This document shows, piece by piece, positions 61,401 to 64,000 of a stretch of 64,000 bases of DNA. The notes below the pieces were generated by a model. It was not told where the DNA came from. It worked only from the letters and a program-made list of their open reading frames with translations, and made no database searches. The position numbers and the translations under genes are program-made. Source of the stretch: Bradyrhizobium sp. 1(2017) (GTDB taxonomy: Bacteria; Pseudomonadota; Alphaproteobacteria; Rhizobiales; Xanthobacteraceae); assembly GCF_011602485.2 (NCBI RefSeq), contig NZ_CP050022.2, positions 1,942,001 through 2,006,000 of the forward strand, read 5' to 3'. Position 1 is the first letter of the stretch, and every line of letters starts with the position of its first letter.

Positions 61401-62342
61401 CAGGGTGTAGTTCAGCGGATCAGTCGGCTGCTGGCCGCCCTTGCCGTCGTCAGCCAGAATGGTCGTCAAATTGTGAATCGCCGTCGCGGCGAGCTTGGGC
61501 GTTCCGTCGGAGTTGAACAGGCCGAAATTGGCTTCAGGATTGGTATTGCCCGCGGACGAGTCGCGGTCGAACAACTCGTAGAGATACGTCGCGCTCACGC
61601 CGGCCTTGTAGGCATCGACCAGCGTGTTCAGGATCGACTTGGCCTGCACCGTCTCATTGACGCCGAGATATTGGGTGTTGGACTGGGTGGTGTAGCCGGT
61701 TTCCGTGATAACGACGGGCTTTCCCGGTGCCGCGTGCATGACCGCGCTCAGCGTCGCCGCGATGGAGCTGCCGGGAGTCAGGCTTGTGCTGACATAGGCG
61801 TGGGCGTTGGCGTAGTCGACGGAGCCCGACATGTTGCCGAGCTGGCTGTAGCCCTGGGGATCGTTGTAGGCCAGTGACAGATTGTAGACGGGGATGCTGG
61901 CGAGCGTGGCGTTGGCATTGACCGCCTGATAGAGCGCGCTCTGGAACTGAGCTGCGGCGGTGAGGCTCGAGCTGCCATTGTAGCTGAAGGGCTGGTGATT
62001 GGCTTCGTTGAGCCCCTCGATGGCGCTGATGCTGCCTGCATGGTTCGTCACGAACTTCTGGAGCGATGCGATGTAGTTCTGCAGCCCGGCCGTGCCGGTC
62101 TGGGGCAGGGCGGACGACACCAGGAAGTCGAACTTGTAGCCGGCAGCGGCCAGACCTTCGACGACGGGTTGCGCGGCGGGGCTGGTCCCCATCGCGTCGC
62201 GGAGATGGGTGACGCCGAGATACTCCAGGTCCTCGACCATCAGCGCGAGATTGTTGTAGCCGGTCCAACCGAAGCCGGCGTGCGTATTGACGCCGATGGA
62301 GTTGACGAAGCCGGAGGCGGACAGGATGGTTTGATCAGGCAT
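58434..62342 (-). CDS. Large secreted glycosidase-like protein with 166-residue repeats
   Basis: The 1302-residue protein has four parts. A clan-A glycosidase domain (about 10-300) has acid/base E113 in IEGLNEANH and nucleophile E214 in VITETGY, closest in pattern to GH39-like enzymes. A beta-rich domain follows (310-410). Four tandem repeats of 166 residues (545-1206) are built of YD-like strands such as DGSxDVxxFNxxGQxYTTxxDxYDATG. The C-terminal domain (1207-1302) has a glycine-rich GGAGNDVFSA start, ILNFQAGAGATHDVIQI and a DFLFV end. No Sec signal is present, so type I secretion is likely. It probably acts on the EPS outside the cell. A strong terminator follows. Confidence 0.85.
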   Translation of the reverse strand: MPDQTILSASGFVNSIGVNTHAGFGWTGYNNLALMVEDLEYLGVTHLRDAMGTSPAAQPVVEGLAAAGYKFDFLVSSALPQTGTAGLQNYIASLQKFVTNHAGSISAIEGLNEANHQPFSYNGSSSLTAAAQFQSALYQAVNANATLASIPVYNLSLAYNDPQGYSQLGNMSGSVDYANAHAYVSTSLTPGSSIAATLSAVMHAAPGKPVVITETGYTTQSNTQYLGVNETVQAKSILNTLVDAYKAGVSATYLYELFDRDSSAGNTNPEANFGLFNSDGTPKLAATAIHNLTTILADDGKGGQQPTDPLNYTLSNMPASGNSMVLGKSNGAYELVVWAEPKLWKDANDTEISNPTETVTVNLGGVHHSVKVYDTLTGTTAIASYTDVSTITIPVSDHPLIIEIDAPPATTTPPDTRTSVTGTAAEIVPQLSDLSDSTALQTITLTDSHVLQVASKATMDYIIAHYGSALSKIQGGYSFSVTNSAATWTNTKTYDASGKLLSKSDTGLNSSGQPTSTTVAYTDGSKDLISYTGGVKTKFVHIDTDATRTTDTYNTSGTLLSEVVQKSDGYYSTTLYTNGVKTAAYVKNADRSQDNYTYGITGKSFTTQVQHLDASGKVTSVTRSHADGSLDSTQVYNSDGSSVITTYSATGVKLVETAYHADRSKDVWTYNIKGQNYTTEHDVYDSTGFLTNLTRLHSDGSLAFKLIQTADGTKTTDWYNAAGSLTSEVVQKADGTTSTTLYNDGVKTNAYVKNADGSQDNYAFGLTGRSYTTQIQHVDPSGKITAVTRKHADGTFDYTQVINADGSSVVTNYDAAGTRIKKADIHADGSKDVYLFNITGQNYTTERDVYDATGFLTTLIRKHADGSMAFKLVQDKDGTKATEWYDANGVLTSEVLQKTSGYSSTTVYTNGVKTAAYITNADMSHDNYSYNITGQSYTTQYQHLDPTGKTTEVTRWHADGSLDYTQIVNDDGSSVVANYDAAGVKKTQTDYHADGSKDVFQFNIVGQTYSNEHDTYDATGFLTHIVRTHADNSLAFTLAQTADGTKTSDWYDAKGVITSEVTTKSDGYNSTTVYTAGVKTAAYIKNADGTSDNWNYNVTGQSYTTQHQHLDASGKLVELTRTHADGTLDYTQVIHDDGSKLTDIYNSHGVKTQEIANNANGSKDVFLFNFNGQAGTTQHENYNAANALQFFDQTKTDGTHNVTAVASGVTIHGGAGNDVFSAAPSSTTIAYDHGQDQILNFQAGAGATHDVIQISKLLAADYSHLQMTQSGTNALITFSANDTILLKNVYVSNLTSHDFLFV
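58725..60710 (-). repeat. Four tandem 498-bp repeats within the glycosidase gene
   Basis: Copies lie at 60213-60710, 59715-60212, 59217-59714 and 58725-59216 (the last is 6 bases shorter). Each encodes 166 residues. They have diverged at the protein level but keep YTT, HADGS and YDATGFLT blocks at fixed spacing. Confidence 0.85.
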
Positions 62343-62839
62343 TGCACACTCGAGTTTTCAGCGCGAACAAAATTGCTCGCAGGGATTTGCGTCGAAGCTT
62401 CTCTGTCGAGTGTGAATTTCAGATAAAAATCGATGCTACAAATCGCGAGTGAAATGCGGTTCCTTGCGCAGGAACAGCTCGACTCGAGTCGCAGCAGAAT
62501 ATGCATGCGATGCCGGTGCAGGATGGCGTGAGAAAGGCGCTTTCAAGATTTTCGCGATTTGCACTGCTGAATTGATGCGCAGCTTGCGGGAATTCGATTG
62601 ATGCGCGTGTGACAATCGCATGATCCTCTCCCTTGCCTCATGCAATCGAGCGCAGAGCGCCTCCGTAGGTGCCTCTTTTGTAGGCGCGTATTCTGCTAAC
62701 TATAACCGTAAAGGTTGTATCCGTAATTTCCCGGATATGTGATTCGATGGCGCAACGGTTCGTGCAGAGACTGATCAGCCCGTCGTCCGACGGCTCAGTC
62801 CGGCGCGCGATGCGATTTGATGACGCCGGGTGCGACGAT
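62343..62839. other. Intergenic regulatory region
   Basis: About 500 bases lie between two minus-strand genes. ATTGATGCGC occurs twice, at 62571-62580 and 62597-62606, 26 bases apart, and GTCGAGTGTGAATTTC and CGCGAGTGAAATGC near 62407-62456 are similar. These may be operators or promoter parts for the glycosidase gene at 62342. I see no gene. Confidence 0.4.
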
Positions 62840-64000
62840 TTAGCCGCGGCGGGCCAGCATCAGAAAATCTCCGCGCCATCCGACGATCGCCGTTGCGATC
62901 GCGGCGATCACGATCTTGCCGGCGAGCCACGCCGCGGGCTCGGTCGGCATCGTGCCGAGGGATCCGATCAGGATCGCGGCCACCAGCGCCTGCGCGACCA
63001 GTGACCAGCGCGGGAATGCCTCGAAGCGCAGGGTGGGACCGAGCGCGACCAGGATCGTTGCGAGCGTTGCGAGCGAAGCGCAGCCGACAGCCTGTCGTGG
63101 CGACAGGCCGGCCGATACCGCGGCCAGCGCGGCGGCTGCGACGATCGCGAGCTGACCGGCCGCAACCACCACGAGCCGGGTCGCGAGCTTCTCCAGGTGC
63201 GGAACGACTGCGATGGTGGCCTGGAGATGTGTGTGCAGGAAATAGAAGGCGGCCACCGTGGGTGCCGTCGCCAGGAATCCGTCAAGGCTCTCTTGCGGCA
63301 CCAGGATACGAGCAGCATCCGGAATGAAGCCGATCAGCCCGCCGAGCAGCACGAGGGTCGTGCAGATCATGAACTCGAACATCCGCCGCGCCGATTGAAT
63401 CGACTTCACGACGGTCCCCCGCTCGAAGTCCTTGACCACTTCGGGATAGCTCACGGTGTGGATCGCTGCGTTGAGGACCCAGAACGGTCGTTGCAGCAGG
63501 TCGAGCGCGATCGAAAATCCGGCACCTGCTCCGGTCGCGCCCAGCCGACCGATGATGATGAAGCGGAGCAGAACCGGCACCGACAGATGGATGACGGAAG
63601 CGCCCGCCGCGAGCATGCCGTAGCGGGCGAAGGTCTTCCAGTCGGCGAGCATCGTCTGCAGCGAAGCGCGCTCCAGCGGCGTGCGGTATGCGATGAGGCC
63701 GGCGACGAGCCCCAGCATGTGACCGGACGCGATCCCCAGCAGCACGGCTTCAGCCGTTCCTGAAATCGCTCCTCCCATGACGGCCCCGGCCAGCAGCGCG
63801 GTGGCACGCAGCGCCAGAAGAGAAGACGAGACGCCCAGCCGGTCGGACAGGCGGATCGACAGAAAATACAGATCCGTCAACCCCTGCAGCACGGATATGC
63901 CGAGGCCGAGCGCGATGATTGCTGCCGGGAACGCGCTGACCAGGGATGCGCCGCTTCCGACCACGACGAGCGCGCCCGCACTCGCGAGGCCCGCTCCAAA
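62840..64000 (-). CDS. Polysaccharide flippase-like protein, copy 3 (partial, cut by window end)
   Basis: At least 387 residues of a MOP-superfamily membrane protein, with the N-terminus beyond base 64000: the frame is still open there and reads FGAGLASAGALVVVGSG into the visible part. About ten membrane helices are seen, with DLLQRPFWVLNAAIHTVSYPE, RARRMFEFMICTT-type and YFLHTHLQATIAVVPHLEKL segments, typical of Wzx-like transporters. The protein ends WRGDFLMLARRG. A third flippase suggests either a third polymer or that locus 2 continues past the window. Confidence 0.8.
   Translation of the reverse strand, partial: FGAGLASAGALVVVGSGASLVSAFPAAIIALGLGISVLQGLTDLYFLSIRLSDRLGVSSSLLALRATALLAGAVMGGAISGTAEAVLLGIASGHMLGLVAGLIAYRTPLERASLQTMLADWKTFARYGMLAAGASVIHLSVPVLLRFIIIGRLGATGAGAGFSIALDLLQRPFWVLNAAIHTVSYPEVVKDFERGTVVKSIQSARRMFEFMICTTLVLLGGLIGFIPDAARILVPQESLDGFLATAPTVAAFYFLHTHLQATIAVVPHLEKLATRLVVVAAGQLAIVAAAALAAVSAGLSPRQAVGCASLATLATILVALGPTLRFEAFPRWSLVAQALVAAILIGSLGTMPTEPAAWLAGKIVIAAIATAIVGWRGDFLMLARRG

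Overview
The window is high-GC alphaproteobacterial chromosome. The protein families (ExoQ-like and WcaJ-like exopolysaccharide enzymes, a CSS-motif/EAL protein, a BTLCP cysteine proteinase) and an intergenic repeat containing AGCATGATCCGGAAAA and ATCTCATCGCGCT suggest Bradyrhizobium or a close relative. This is inference from style; no rRNA or other marker gene is present. I see no tRNA, rRNA, CRISPR array, insertion sequence or integrase.

Layout. Bases 1-8.5 kb are a left flank: a VanZ-like protein, a c-di-GMP phosphodiesterase, many small secreted or membrane proteins of unknown function, and four copies or fragments of one intergenic repeat. From 8.5 to 31 kb lies exopolysaccharide (EPS) locus 1: a PPP-family phosphatase with a membrane-anchored partner, a BTLCP proteinase, two O-antigen-ligase/polymerase-like membrane proteins, an outer-membrane polysaccharide export lipoprotein, a small secreted protein, a Wzc/ExoP-type co-polymerase with kinase domain, a WcaJ-like initiating phosphotransferase, an orphan NMT1-like binding protein, three glycosyltransferases, an acetyltransferase-like protein and a Wzx flippase. 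Bases 29.7-39.3 kb carry a membrane-anchored GH5 enzyme, an ExoQ-like polymerase, a 1000-residue secreted GH5/Ig-repeat protein, a remnant of a gmd gene, and the GDP-L-fucose genes fcl and gmd. From 39.8 to 58.2 kb lies EPS locus 2: a second small-membrane-protein/DAPRR-protein/PPP-phosphatase block, a second initiating phosphotransferase, a second Wzc with its secreted partner, a tight operon of acyltransferase-Wzy-acyltransferase-acyltransferase, a GT4 enzyme, a second Wzx, a pyruvyl transferase and a fourth acyltransferase. The right end holds a 1302-residue secreted glycosidase-like repeat protein and a third flippase cut by the window edge.

How it works together. The two loci look like two Wzx/Wzy-type EPS machines sharing one OPX exporter. 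Each has an initiating phosphohexosyl transferase, a chain-length kinase, a flippase and polymerase candidates. fcl and gmd would supply GDP-fucose; pyruvyl and acyl transferases would decorate the polymer; three glycoside hydrolases would trim it. Two of the hydrolases share a C-terminal domain that looks like a type I secretion signal, but no type I exporter is in the window.

Most interesting. Several unnamed families recur as paralogue pairs, one in each locus: the secreted Wzc-neighbour protein (16883 and 46858), the DAPRR protein (3783 and 40708) and the PPP phosphatase (9123 and 41062). The first sits beside both Wzc genes. No LMW-PTP (Wzb) gene is present, so the PPP phosphatase is a candidate cognate phosphatase for the kinases. 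A further pair of membrane-anchored proteins (8450 and 20022) lies within locus 1.
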